In this document: piece after piece, positions 22,878 to 31,060 of the stretch | Layout: every line of letters begins with the position of its first letter | How positions within the stretch are numbered: the stretch's first letter is position 1 | Assembly (NCBI RefSeq): GCF_030295745.1 | Contig: NZ_AP027291.1 | Coordinates: forward strand, 5,208,001-5,272,000 | DNA length: 64,000 nucleotides | Source of the DNA: Mycolicibacterium sp. TUM20985 | Lineage (GTDB): Bacteria > Actinomycetota > Actinomycetes > Mycobacteriales > Mycobacteriaceae | Direction: 5' to 3' | Notes under the pieces: generated by a model | Seen by the model: the letters and a program-made list of their open reading frames with translations, nothing else | Told to the model about the DNA's origin: nothing | Database searches by the model: none | Translations under genes and position numbers: made by a program

Positions 22878-24629
22878 CTAGTCGTCGGTGCCGTAGCGGC
22901 CCGGGTTGAACAGCGAGGCGGCCGCGCCGAGCAGCATCATCACCGCGGCGGCGATGAACACCACCGTCAGGCCGGAGTGGAACGGCTCGGTGATCAACTG
23001 CGGGAAGAACGTCTTGCCCGTCAGCACGTCGGCGTTGACCCCCGGTTGTGTCAGGGCACCCGACGGTTCGAGGAGCTCACCCATCGGGTTGTAGCCCAGG
23101 AAGGCCGCGAACAGGCTGCCGACCGGCGGCAGGTTCGACACGTCGTTGGCGACGGAGGCCGAAACACCCTGCGCCTGAAGGCCACTGCTCATCGCCGATG
23201 GCAACGTGTTTGCCAGCCCGACGATCATCAGCGAGAAGAAGACGCCGATGGACAGCGACGAGCCCGCGTTGAAGAACGTCGCCCGCACACCGGAGGCCGC
23301 GCCACGCTGAGCGGCGGGCACGCTGGACATGATCGACGCGGTGTTGGGTGCGGTGAAGATGCCACCGCCGAGGCCGTTGAGGAACACCAGCACGGCGAAC
23401 AGCCAGTAGTCGAAGTTCACCGGGATCAGCACCAGCGCAACGAAGGTGACCGCCATCAGCAGCATGCCGCCAACGGTGAAGGGGCGCGACCCGAAGCGGT
23501 CGGACAGTGAACCCGCAATGGGTCCGGCGACCAGGAAGCCCACGGTGATGGGCAGCAGATAGATGCCGGCCCACAGCGGGGTGGATTCGAAGCTGTACCC
23601 GTGCAGGGGAAGCCAGATGCCCTGCAGCCAGATGATCAGCATGAATTGCAGACCGCCGCGGCCCATCGACGACATCAGCCCGGCGAGGTTGCCCATGCCG
23701 AAGGACGCCGACTTGAACAGCCGGATGTCGACCATCGGTGAGTCGACGTGCAGTTCGATGAAGCAGAACGCCACCAGCAGCAGCAGGCCGACGCCGATCG
23801 CCCCGAGCACGTACGGACTGGTCCATCCGGTCGACGAGTCACCGTAGGGCTGGATGCCGTAGGTGATGCCGGCGAGCAGCACCGTCAGCCCGAGGCCGAA
23901 GGTGAGGGTGCCCGGCCAGTCCAGCCGGCCCGGCGTGCGGGCGCCGAGTTCACGCAGGGACCGAACGCTCCAGATCGTGCCGAGGATGCCGATCGGCACG
24001 CCGACCCAGAAGATGGCCTGCCAGTGCCATTCGGACAGGAAGCCACCGATCAGCAGGCCCAGGAAGGAGCCGGCGACCGCGGCAACCATGTTCACGCCCA
24101 GCGCCATGCCGCGCTGGTTGGCGGGGAACGCATCGGTGAGGATCGCCGAGGACGACGCCATCAGCATGGCGCCGCCGACGCCCTGGATCACCCGCCAGCC
24201 GATCAGCCACAGGGCGCCGCCACCGAGGTGGAAGGGGTCGAACGACAGCGCGACCGCCGCGACGGTGAAGACGACGAAGCCCCAGTTGTAGATCTTGACC
24301 CGGCCGAACATGTCGCCCAGTCGCCCGAAGGGCACCACCAGCACCGCGGTGACCACCAGGTATCCCATCAGCATCCACAGGAGATAGCTGACGTTTCCGG
24401 GCGCGAGCGGGTTGAGCCCGATCCCGCGGAAGATCGCCGGCAGCGAGATCAGCACGATCGACGCGTTGATGGTGGCCAGCAGCGTGCCCAGGGTGGTGTT
24501 GGACAGGACGACCCACTTGTAGTGCGGATGGTCGTGGTCCATGCGCCTGCGCCGCGTGGCGGTCTCGGCGAGCGCGGCGTCGGCGCCCCCCGCGAGTCCA
24601 GGCTTCGTCATGTCAGTCTCAGTCGTCAT
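22878..24629 (-). CDS. MFS drug/proton antiporter, DHA2 (EmrB/QacA) family
   Basis: This protein of about 583 residues has 14 predicted membrane helices. The N-terminal motif A-like loop is PFGRLGDMFGRVKIYN, motif C-like stretches follow (GVGGAMLMASSSAIL), and a repeat of the antiporter region occurs at GPIAGSLSDRFGSRPF. Such proteins use the proton gradient to export drugs, dyes or lipids. The ATG at 24629 is my choice. ATGs at 24611, 24653 and 24662 are alternatives, as none has a clear ribosome binding site. A palindrome overlaps its probable promoter. The gene replaces the thiC-ctpH interval found between xthA and thiD in M. tuberculosis. Confidence 0.88.
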   Translation of the reverse strand: MTTETDMTKPGLAGGADAALAETATRRRRMDHDHPHYKWVVLSNTTLGTLLATINASIVLISLPAIFRGIGLNPLAPGNVSYLLWMLMGYLVVTAVLVVPFGRLGDMFGRVKIYNWGFVVFTVAAVALSFDPFHLGGGALWLIGWRVIQGVGGAMLMASSSAILTDAFPANQRGMALGVNMVAAVAGSFLGLLIGGFLSEWHWQAIFWVGVPIGILGTIWSVRSLRELGARTPGRLDWPGTLTFGLGLTVLLAGITYGIQPYGDSSTGWTSPYVLGAIGVGLLLLVAFCFIELHVDSPMVDIRLFKSASFGMGNLAGLMSSMGRGGLQFMLIIWLQGIWLPLHGYSFESTPLWAGIYLLPITVGFLVAGPIAGSLSDRFGSRPFTVGGMLLMAVTFVALVLIPVNFDYWLFAVLVFLNGLGGGIFTAPNTASIMSSVPAAQRGAASGVRATFFNAGSSLSIGVFFSLMIVGLANTLPSAMSSGLQAQGVSASVANDVSNLPPVGSLFAAFLGYNPMGELLEPSGALTQPGVNADVLTGKTFFPQLITEPFHSGLTVVFIAAAVMMLLGAAASLFNPGRYGTDD

Positions 24630-24691
24630 CAGCTTCACTTCACGTATCGACATCGGTTCCATACGGGCGGCACGGACGGCCCTGCCCAAAA

Positions 24692-24716
24692 AGCATATGT
24701 TAGCTATACAAAACAT
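24692..24716 (-). promoter_or_regulatory. Candidate promoter and operator of the MFS gene
   Basis: An AT-rich island in GC-rich DNA. The perfect inverted repeat ATGTT-N10-AACAT spans 24697-24716. On the minus strand, TATGCT (24692-24697) fits the TANNNT -10 consensus and touches the palindrome, as expected for a repressor site. No regulator gene lies beside it. Confidence 0.45.
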
Positions 24717-24772
24717 CTCGAGGCAATTCCTATTCCCCATCCCTGCGGCGTCGCCCGCAAGACCCCCTGCGG

Positions 24773-24778
24773 TACGTT
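24773..24778 (+). promoter_or_regulatory. Candidate -10 box of the thiD transcript
   Basis: TACGTT would place the transcript start about 7 bases later, just at the 5' edge of the TPP aptamer. Confidence 0.4.
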
Positions 24779-24785
24779 CGAAATC

Positions 24786-24876
24786 GTCCGCGCGGGAGCG
24801 CACGCCACGTGCACTGAGAGGACGGCCAGTGCGCCGTCGACCGTATGAACCTGACCGGGTAATGCCGGCGTAGGGA
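24786..24876 (+). ncRNA. TPP riboswitch (THI element) upstream of thiD
   Basis: The region contains the conserved thiamine-pyrophosphate aptamer pieces in order: GGGAGC, a short hairpin (GCAC..GTGC), CTGAGAG (24814-24820), then GAACCTGACCGGGTAATGCC and GCGTAGGGA (ending near 24876). The 3' side runs directly into the GAGG ribosome binding site 5-8 bases before the thiD ATG. Control is therefore probably at translation initiation: TPP binding would hide the ribosome binding site. Confidence 0.92.
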
Positions 24877-24885
24877 TGAGGTGCC

Positions 24886-25731
24886 ATGAATTTCCTACCA
24901 CTCAGCCCGCCGCGGCAGACCCCGCTGCGCGTGATGACCATCGCGGGCAGTGACTCCGGCGGCGGGGCGGGCATCCAGGCGGACATGCGGACGTTCGCGC
25001 TGCTCGGCGTGCACGCATGCGTGGCCGTGGTCGCCGTCACGGTACAGAACTCGTTGGGCGTCAAGGGTTTTCACGAAATCCCCCTGGACGTCATCACCGG
25101 CCAGATCACGGCCGTCGCCGAGGACATCGGCATCCAGGCCGCCAAGACCGGGATGCTGGCATCGTCCGACATCATCGAGGCCGTTTGCCAGACGTGGCGG
25201 GACCTCGACGCGGCCGGGCTGGCGGCGCCCCTGATCGTCGACCCGGTGTGCGCCTCCATGCACGGCGACCCACTTCTGCACCCGTCGGCCTTCAATGCGC
25301 TGCGCGGTGAACTGTTTCCGCTCGCCACGCTGGTGACGCCGAACCTCGACGAGGTACGGCTCATCACCGGGATCGACGTCGTCGACGCGGCCACCCAACG
25401 GGATGCGGCGCGGGCGCTGCACGCGCTGGGGCCGCGGTGGGCATTGGTGAAGGGTGGGCACCTGCGGTCGTCGTCACACAGCCCCGATCTGCTGTTCGAC
25501 GGCTCGGAATTCCACGAGTTCGATGCCGAGCGCATCGACACCGCCCACGATCACGGGGCGGGTGACACCCTGGCGGCGGCGACGGCGTGCGCCCTGGCCC
25601 ACGGCTACGACGTGCCGGAGGCGGTGGCGTTCGCCAAGCGGTGGGTGACCGAATGTCTGCGCGCTGCATACCCTTTGGGGCACGGCCACGGCCCGGTGTC
25701 ACCGCTGTTCAGGCTCAGCCATGGACTTTGA
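24886..25731 (+). CDS. thiD: Hydroxymethylpyrimidine (phosphate) kinase
   Basis: This 281-residue enzyme phosphorylates HMP and HMP-phosphate for the pyrimidine half of thiamine. It is of the ribokinase fold. VMTIAGSDSGGGAGIQADMRTF (about residues 16-37) is the substrate-binding N-terminus, and HDHGAGDTLAAATACALAHG (about 222-241) holds the anion hole and catalytic Asp. Length is normal. A TPP riboswitch lies directly upstream. In M. tuberculosis thiC precedes thiD; here it is absent from the window and its place is taken by the MFS gene. The 3' end overlaps the next gene by 11 bases. Confidence 0.95.
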   Translation: MNFLPLSPPRQTPLRVMTIAGSDSGGGAGIQADMRTFALLGVHACVAVVAVTVQNSLGVKGFHEIPLDVITGQITAVAEDIGIQAAKTGMLASSDIIEAVCQTWRDLDAAGLAAPLIVDPVCASMHGDPLLHPSAFNALRGELFPLATLVTPNLDEVRLITGIDVVDAATQRDAARALHALGPRWALVKGGHLRSSSHSPDLLFDGSEFHEFDAERIDTAHDHGAGDTLAAATACALAHGYDVPEAVAFAKRWVTECLRAAYPLGHGHGPVSPLFRLSHGL

Positions 25732-26338
25732 CGCGATCGCGGGCATCGCGCACGCACCGGCCGGCGACCCGACCGGAATCGTCGTCCTGACCCACGGTGC
25801 GGGCGGCAGCCGCGAATCCCCGATGCTCATCAGGATCTGCGACCAGTGGGCCGCTCACGGCTGGCTGGCGGTCCGCTACGACCTGCCCTACCGGCGGCGT
25901 CGGCCGAAGGGGCCGCCATCGGGATCAGCCGCCGCCGACCAGGCGGGCGTCGCCGAGGCCGTCGCGCTGGCCCGCTCGCGCACCAACGGTCCAGTGCTCG
26001 CCGGCGGCCATTCCTACGGCGGCCGGATGACGTCGGTGGCCGTCGCGGACGAGCTCGCGGTCGACGTGCTCACCCTGTTCTCCTATCCCCTCCATCCGCC
26101 GGGCAAGCCCGAACGCGCCCGCACCGAACACCTACCGTTGATCACGGTGCCGACCGTGTTCACCCACGGCACGTCCGACCCCTTCGGCAGCATCGACGAG
26201 GTGCGTGCGGCGGCGCTGCTGATCTCGGCTCACACCGAGGTGGTCGAGGTGACCGGCGCCCGCCATGACCTCGGCTCCAAGACCCTGGACGTCCCAGCGC
26301 TCGCGGTCGAGGCCGCTCTCCGGTCGCTACCGTCGTAG
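25721..26338 (+). CDS. Alpha/beta-hydrolase (KANL3/Tex30 type, Rv0421c-like)
   Basis: This 205-residue cytoplasmic hydrolase of the alpha/beta fold has the oxyanion region VLTHGAGGSRESPML (about residues 22-36), nucleophile elbow GGHSYGGRM (about 92-100), acidic residue in THGTSDPFGS (about 147-156), and catalytic His in TGARHDLGSK. Homologues are uncharacterised. It overlaps thiD by 11 bases and so probably lies downstream in the riboswitch-controlled unit. Whether it acts in thiamine metabolism is not known; the pairing with thiD is conserved in mycobacteria (Rv0422c-Rv0421c). Confidence 0.8.
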   Translation: MDFDAIAGIAHAPAGDPTGIVVLTHGAGGSRESPMLIRICDQWAAHGWLAVRYDLPYRRRRPKGPPSGSAAADQAGVAEAVALARSRTNGPVLAGGHSYGGRMTSVAVADELAVDVLTLFSYPLHPPGKPERARTEHLPLITVPTVFTHGTSDPFGSIDEVRAAALLISAHTEVVEVTGARHDLGSKTLDVPALAVEAALRSLPS

Positions 26339-26345
26339 ATCCTGC

Positions 26346-26351
26346 TATCTT
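26346..26351 (+). promoter_or_regulatory. Candidate leaderless -10 box
   Basis: TATCTT is followed by 6 bases and the ATG at 26358 of the Septum_form-like membrane protein. Confidence 0.4.
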
Positions 26352-26357
26352 CCGAGA

Positions 26358-26969
26358 ATGACCTGGCCGTCGGGAGATCCGAATCAGCCGCCCGAGTATC
26401 AGCAGCCGGGTGCTCAGTACCCGCCGCCGCCCCCGCTGCCCTATCAGCAGGGTCCGTACGGACCGCAGGGGCCGTACGGCCAGCCGCCCGCCGGCTACCC
26501 CTATCCAGGTCCGCCGCCGAAGAAGTCGCGCAAGGGCCTTTTCATCGGTCTGGGGGTGCTCGCTGTCGTGCTGATCGGTGCCCTGATCGCCGCCGTCGCC
26601 TTCTTCTTCTTCGCCACCAAGGACAAGGTCATCGCCACCGACCTGGCCGTGGGCGACTGCCTCACCGACATCCCGGACGGCTCACTGGTGCAACTGGTGC
26701 CCAAGACCGATTGCAACCAGCCGCACGCCGGTGAGGCCTACGCCGTGCTGACCATGCCCGACGGTGAATACCCGGGCGAAGCCGCGATCAACGTGTGGCA
26801 GAACAAGTGCCCGGACGAACTGGCGTCGTACGCCCCCGACGCGCTCACCGACGACTCGATCGGTGTGTTCGTGCTGTATCCCACGGCGGAGACGTGGGGG
26901 CAGGGCGACCGGGCGATCGTCTGCATCGCCACGACCGACATCAAGCGGACCGCATCGCTCAAGGGGTGA
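26358..26969 (+). CDS. Pro-rich membrane protein with Septum_form-like domain (Rv0420c-like)
   Basis: This 203-residue protein has a cytoplasmic Pro/Gln/Tyr/Gly-rich N-terminus (about residues 1-55) and a basic KKSRK stop. One membrane helix follows (GLFIGLGVLAVVLIGALIAAVAFFFFA, about 57-83), then an outer domain. That domain has DLAVGDCLTDIPDG, DCNQPHAGEAYAV and NKCPDELASY, a Cys-x-Cys pattern like the Septum_form family of secreted actinobacterial proteins. The two or three cysteines probably form disulfides outside the membrane. The function is unknown. It is the last gene of the conserved block before a 20-kb accessory region. Confidence 0.75.
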   Translation: MTWPSGDPNQPPEYQQPGAQYPPPPPLPYQQGPYGPQGPYGQPPAGYPYPGPPPKKSRKGLFIGLGVLAVVLIGALIAAVAFFFFATKDKVIATDLAVGDCLTDIPDGSLVQLVPKTDCNQPHAGEAYAVLTMPDGEYPGEAAINVWQNKCPDELASYAPDALTDDSIGVFVLYPTAETWGQGDRAIVCIATTDIKRTASLKG

Positions 26970-26985
26970 CGAATAGGACCTGAGG

Positions 26986-26991
26986 TAGCGT
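26986..26991 (+). promoter_or_regulatory. Candidate leaderless -10 box of the BVMO gene
   Basis: TAGCGT is followed by 7 bases and the ATG at 26999. This supports the ATG over an in-frame TTG at 26993. Confidence 0.45.
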
Positions 26992-26998
26992 CTTGGGA

Positions 26999-28486
26999 AT
27001 GAATTTCGAGCACTTCGACACGGTCATCGTGGGTGCCGGGTTCGCGGGGATCGGCGCTGCGATCCAACTCAAGCGACTGGGCCTGCACGATCTCGTCATC
27101 CTGGACCGCGAGGACGACCTCGGCGGCACCTGGTACGTCAACCACTACCCCGGCCTCGCCGTCGACGTGCCGACCACGACCTATTCGTACTTCTTCGAGC
27201 CCAACCCCAACTGGTCACGGCTGTTCACCCCGGGACCAGAGATCAAGCAGTACGCCGACGACGTCGCCGACAAGTACGACGTCCGCCGACACATGCGGTT
27301 CAACGTCACGGTCTCCGGCGCCCGCTGGGATGAGGACGCCAGCCTCTGGCGGGTCGCCCTGGCCGGTGGTGACACCCTGACGGCGCGTTACCTCATCACC
27401 GCGACGGGCTTCCTGTCCCAGCCGAAGGTGCCCGACATTCCGGGCATCGCCGAGTTCGCCGGCAAGGTCATCCACACCACGGAGTGGGAGGACGACTACG
27501 ACGCCGCGGGCCGTCGCATCGCGGTGATCGGGACCGGCGCCACCGCCGTCCAGCTGATTCCCGAACTCGCCAAGCGGGCCGCCGACCTCACGGTGTATCA
27601 GCGCACCGCGATCTGGGTGGTGCCCAAGGTCGACCTGCGGTTCGGAGAACGAACGAAGCGGCTGTTCGCGCGAATCCCCTTGACCCAGCGCGTACTTCGC
27701 TGGCTGACCGACTCGATCTACGAGGTCATGGTCTCCGTGGGCGTCCGGCACTACCGGACCTTCCGCGGCCGGTTCAACGTCTCCGCGTCCGACCTGTCGA
27801 AACTTCACCGGTTCGCAGTGATCCGCGATGCCGACCTGCGCCGGCGCCTGACGCCCGACTACGACTTCGGCTGCAAGCGTCCCACGTTCTCCAACGGCTA
27901 CTACCGTGCGTTCACCAAACCTCATGTGCACCTGCAAGATGCAGGTATCGATCACGTCGAAGCCGACGGCATCGTCGCCGCCGACGGCACCAAGAACGTC
28001 ATCGACACCCTGGTGCTGGCCACCGGATTCGATCTGTGGGAAGCCAACTTCCCCGCCGTCGAGATCATCGGCCGCGAGGGCCGCGATCTCGGAAAGTGGT
28101 GGCGTGACACCAGGTTCCAGGCGTACCAGGGCGTCTCGATGCCGTACTTCCCCAACTACCTGAGCCTGGCGAGTCCGTACGCGTTCCTGGGGTTGAACTT
28201 CTTCAACACGATGGAGTATCAGATGCGGTTGATGGACCGCCTGTTCTCCGAGGTGAAGCGACGCGGGGCCACCACGTTCGAGGTCACCGAGGAGGCCAAC
28301 ACGGCCTTCCTCGACCGGATGACCGAACTCCTCGTCGACTCGCTGTTCACCACCGGCAACTGCGGGAGTGCGAACTCGTACTACTTCAACCCTGCCGGCG
28401 AGCCCACCCTGTTGCGCCCGTCGTCGACGGAAGCAGCCATCAAGGAGGCCTCGGAATTCCCGCTGGCCGACTACCAGATTGCCTAA
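26999..28486 (+). CDS. Flavin monooxygenase, Baeyer-Villiger type
   Basis: This 495-residue FAD/NADPH enzyme has two Rossmann motifs (VGAGFAGIGAA at residues 11-21 and VIGTGATAVQ near 177-186). Between them lies the exact Baeyer-Villiger fingerprint F-x-G-x3-H-x3-W, at FAGKVIHTTEW (residues 153-163). A later ATGFD is typical of the class. Such enzymes insert an oxygen next to a ketone to give esters or lactones, or oxidise S and N atoms. Mycobacteria carry many copies with diverse substrates, so the substrate cannot be deduced. It is followed 17 bases later by a small DoxX-like gene, perhaps in the same transcript. Confidence 0.88.
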   Translation: MNFEHFDTVIVGAGFAGIGAAIQLKRLGLHDLVILDREDDLGGTWYVNHYPGLAVDVPTTTYSYFFEPNPNWSRLFTPGPEIKQYADDVADKYDVRRHMRFNVTVSGARWDEDASLWRVALAGGDTLTARYLITATGFLSQPKVPDIPGIAEFAGKVIHTTEWEDDYDAAGRRIAVIGTGATAVQLIPELAKRAADLTVYQRTAIWVVPKVDLRFGERTKRLFARIPLTQRVLRWLTDSIYEVMVSVGVRHYRTFRGRFNVSASDLSKLHRFAVIRDADLRRRLTPDYDFGCKRPTFSNGYYRAFTKPHVHLQDAGIDHVEADGIVAADGTKNVIDTLVLATGFDLWEANFPAVEIIGREGRDLGKWWRDTRFQAYQGVSMPYFPNYLSLASPYAFLGLNFFNTMEYQMRLMDRLFSEVKRRGATTFEVTEEANTAFLDRMTELLVDSLFTTGNCGSANSYYFNPAGEPTLLRPSSTEAAIKEASEFPLADYQIA

Positions 28487-28503
28487 TCAGAGAGGATCGG
28501 TAC

Positions 28504-28773
28504 GTGCCGCAGGAGAGTAGTTCGAAAGTGCCCGCGTTCGTCGGATTGGCCTTGGCCGGAACGGGTGTCGCACACTTCGTCCGCCCAGAGCTGTTCGAGG
28601 GCATCACCAAGTCCGCCTTCCCCACGGACACCGACCGCTACCTGAAGATCAACGGCGGTCTCGAGACGGCGCTCGGACTAGCGGTGGCGATCCCGCAGAC
28701 GCGCAAGCTGGCGTTGGCCGGGCTGCTGGGTTACGGCGGCTACCTGGCCGTCAACGTCATCCGCAACCGGTAG
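28504..28773 (+). CDS. Small DoxX-like membrane protein
   Basis: This 89-residue protein has two or three hydrophobic segments (VGLALAGTGVAHFV, ALGLAVAIPQTRKLALAGLLGYGGYLAVNVI). The pattern resembles DoxX-family or DoxD-like small membrane proteins, for which no general biochemical role is established. The GTG start has AGAGAGG upstream. It follows the monooxygenase by 17 bases and is probably co-transcribed. The assignment is tentative because so short a protein offers few conserved positions. Confidence 0.6.
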   Translation: MPQESSSKVPAFVGLALAGTGVAHFVRPELFEGITKSAFPTDTDRYLKINGGLETALGLAVAIPQTRKLALAGLLGYGGYLAVNVIRNR

Positions 28774-28844
28774 CGCCGGGGGGGTCAGCTACCTGACGGC
28801 AAACTCCAAGGCCCAGCTTCCGCCGCTATCGATCGCTGAGCAGT

Positions 28845-28850
28845 TACCCT
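28845..28850 (+). promoter_or_regulatory. Candidate leaderless -10 box of the deacetylase gene
   Basis: TACCCT is followed by 7 bases and the GTG at 28858. Confidence 0.45.
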
Positions 28851-28857
28851 GCTGCAT

Positions 28858-29721
28858 GTGCCCGATGTGACCAGAGTGATCAATGGGGCACTGCTGTCAC
28901 GGCGCACCATCCTCCTGGGCGCCGTTGCGTCGGCCGCTGGACTCGCCCTCGCCGGCTGCGGCGCGGGCGCCTCGAGCGAGCTTGCCGTCGCGACACCGGT
29001 CGGACCGCCGCCGGCGCCCGCGTGGCCCCAGCTGCTGCCCCCGCCGCCGACTCAGGCCCGGATGCTGCTGCCTGGCGGCGGCGTGCTCAGCTCCCTGCCC
29101 GGGCCCGGTGACCTGATGTCGCTGACCCTCGACGACGGGGTCGACAGCGCGGTGGTGCGCGCCTACTGCCAGCTGGCGAAGGACACCGGCATCCGCCTGA
29201 CCATGTTCGTCACCGGCGTCTACGCCTCGTGGAGCGAGAACCGCGAGATGCTGCTGCCGCTGGTGGAGTCGGGCCAGATCCAGCTGGGCAACCACACCTG
29301 GATCCACCCGAACCTGACGAAGCTGACCGGCAGTGGGATCGCCGACGAGCTTCGCCACACCGATCGGTTCATCAAGGACACCTTCGGCGTGGACGCCGCG
29401 CCCTTCTACCGGCCGCCGTACGGCGCCTTCGACGATCGCGTCCAGTCGGTGGCGACCGACCTCGGCTACACCGAGACCACCCTCTGGAACGGCAACCTGG
29501 GCGATGACCAGATCCTGGCCCCACGCGACATCGTCGCCAACGCCGAGAAGTACTACGTGCCGCAGTCGATCGTCATCGGCCATCTCAACCACCCACCGGT
29601 CACCGGCACCTACCACGAACTGCTCGACGTCATCCACGATCGCAAACTCCGCACGGTCACCCTCGCCGACGTCTTCCTCAAACCCGAGGCCAGTCGGCTG
29701 ACCTCCGCGTACCCCGACTGA
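28858..29721 (+). CDS. Polysaccharide deacetylase (NodB domain) lipoprotein
   Basis: This 287-residue exported protein has a signal peptide with SRRTILLG (possible Tat signal, residues 14-21) and a lipobox ending at Cys34 (LALAGC). A short Pro-rich linker precedes the NodB/CE4 domain. SLTLDDGVD carries the catalytic and metal-binding Asp residues, GNHTWIHPNL has the H-x3-H metal site, and FYRPPYGAFDD is motif 3. CE4 enzymes remove acetyl groups from GlcNAc or other amino-sugar polymers, so a role in cell-envelope sugar modification is likely. The GTG has a leaderless-type -10 box. Confidence 0.88.
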   Translation: MPDVTRVINGALLSRRTILLGAVASAAGLALAGCGAGASSELAVATPVGPPPAPAWPQLLPPPPTQARMLLPGGGVLSSLPGPGDLMSLTLDDGVDSAVVRAYCQLAKDTGIRLTMFVTGVYASWSENREMLLPLVESGQIQLGNHTWIHPNLTKLTGSGIADELRHTDRFIKDTFGVDAAPFYRPPYGAFDDRVQSVATDLGYTETTLWNGNLGDDQILAPRDIVANAEKYYVPQSIVIGHLNHPPVTGTYHELLDVIHDRKLRTVTLADVFLKPEASRLTSAYPD

Positions 29722-29722
29722 C

Positions 29723-29728
29723 TACGCT
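29723..29728 (+). promoter_or_regulatory. Candidate leaderless -10 box of the APC permease
   Basis: TACGCT is followed by 7 bases and the GTG at 29736, starting 1 base after the stop of the deacetylase gene. Confidence 0.45.
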
Positions 29729-29735
29729 CTGACGC

Positions 29736-30959
29736 GTGGCCGTGCCAGATCCACCCGCGCTGCGGCGCAGCCTCGGCACGGCGGACGCCGTCACCATCGG
29801 ACTCGGGTCGATGCTCGGCGCGGGCATCTTCGTCGCCCTGGCACCGGCCGCCGCGGCGGCCGGTTCGGCGCTGCTGGTGGGGCTGGCCGTTGCCGCGGTC
29901 GTCGCCTACTGCAACGCGACGTCGTCGGCCCGGCTCGCCGTGCTCTACCCGCAATCCGGCGGCACCTACGTGTACGGGCGGGAGCGGCTCGGACCGTTCT
30001 GGGGTTACACGGCCGGATGGAGTTTCGTCGTCGGCAAGACGGCGTCGTGTGCGGCGATGGCGCTCACGGTCGGTGTCTACGCCTGGCCGGAGTACGCCCA
30101 CGCGGTCGCCGTCGCCGCGGTGGTCGCCCTGACCGTGGTCAACACCGTCGGCGTGCAGAAGTCGGCGTGGCTCACCCGGATCATCGTCGCCCTCGTCCTA
30201 GCGGTGCTCGCCGCCGTGGTCACCGTGATCGTCGGGTCCGGGAACGCCGACCTCTCGCGGCTGGCGCTGCACGACGCGAGCGTCCTCGGTGTGCTGCAGG
30301 CGGCCGGGCTGTCGTTCTTCGCGTTCGCCGGGTACGCCCGCATCGCCACCCTTGGCGAGGAAGTGCGGGATCCGGCGAGGACGATCCCGCGGGCGATCCG
30401 CCTCGCCCTCGGGCTCACCCTGGTCGTCTACGCCGCGGTTGCCGTCGCCGTGCTCGCGCAATTGGGCAGCAGTGCAATGGCTTCCGCGACCGCCCCGCTG
30501 GCTGACGCCGTGATCGCCGCCGGTCACCCTGGACTGACGCCCGTCGTCCGGGCCGGTGCGACAGTCGCGGCACTTGGATCGCTGTTGGCGCTCATCCTCG
30601 GGGTGTCGCGCACGGTGCTGGCGATGGCCCGCGACCGCCATCTGCCCACCGTGCTGGCCGCCGTGCACCCGCGGTTCGCCACGCCGCACCGCGCGGAGAT
30701 CGCCGTTGGCGCCGTCGTCGCCGTGCTCGCGGCGGTGCTCGACCTGCGGGGCGCCATCGGCTTCTCGTCGTTCGCGGTGCTGGTGTACTACGCCATCGCC
30801 AACGCATCGGCATTCACCCTCGGCGCCAAGGTGATTCCGATCGCGGGTCTGCTCGGTTGTCTGGTCCTGGCGTTCACGCTGCCGGTGACGTCGGTGCTCG
30901 TCGGCGCGAGCGTCGTCCTGCTCGGCGCGCTGGCCTACGCCGTGCGTCGCCGAACGTGA
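29736..30959 (+). CDS. APC-superfamily amino acid permease
   Basis: This 407-residue, very hydrophobic protein has about 11-12 membrane helices. TIGLGSMLGAGIFVALAPAAAAAG (about residues 19-42) is the unwound helix-1 substrate-binding motif of amino acid-polyamine-organocation transporters. YPQSGGTYVYGRERLGPFWGYTAGW follows (about 72-96), then GYARIATLGEEVRDPARTIPRAI. It probably imports an amino acid or related amine with protons. It is slightly short for the family (usual 430-500). A 13-bp perfect hairpin after the stop probably ends its transcript. Confidence 0.85.
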   Translation: MAVPDPPALRRSLGTADAVTIGLGSMLGAGIFVALAPAAAAAGSALLVGLAVAAVVAYCNATSSARLAVLYPQSGGTYVYGRERLGPFWGYTAGWSFVVGKTASCAAMALTVGVYAWPEYAHAVAVAAVVALTVVNTVGVQKSAWLTRIIVALVLAVLAAVVTVIVGSGNADLSRLALHDASVLGVLQAAGLSFFAFAGYARIATLGEEVRDPARTIPRAIRLALGLTLVVYAAVAVAVLAQLGSSAMASATAPLADAVIAAGHPGLTPVVRAGATVAALGSLLALILGVSRTVLAMARDRHLPTVLAAVHPRFATPHRAEIAVGAVVAVLAAVLDLRGAIGFSSFAVLVYYAIANASAFTLGAKVIPIAGLLGCLVLAFTLPVTSVLVGASVVLLGALAYAVRRRT

Positions 30960-30961
30960 CG

Positions 30962-30995
30962 CCACTGCGAAGAATCGCCCGTTTCTTCGCAGTGG
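30962..30995. terminator. 13-bp perfect hairpin after the APC permease
   Basis: Arms 30962-30974 (CCACTGCGAAGAA) and 30983-30995 are exact complements with an 8-base loop, starting 3 bases after the permease stop. No U-tract follows, which is common for mycobacterial terminator hairpins. Confidence 0.6.
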
Positions 30996-31060
30996 GCTCA
31001 CGCTCGGCGGGAGAGAGCCTGGCTCGCGGGATCACCTGCGATGGTGTGTAGTCGAGAACC

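Noticed and set aside
24663..25064. Upstream extension of the MFS gene across the thiD riboswitch
   Set aside because: It would run opposite the TPP aptamer and thiD, and the sequence before about 24662 has no transporter similarity.
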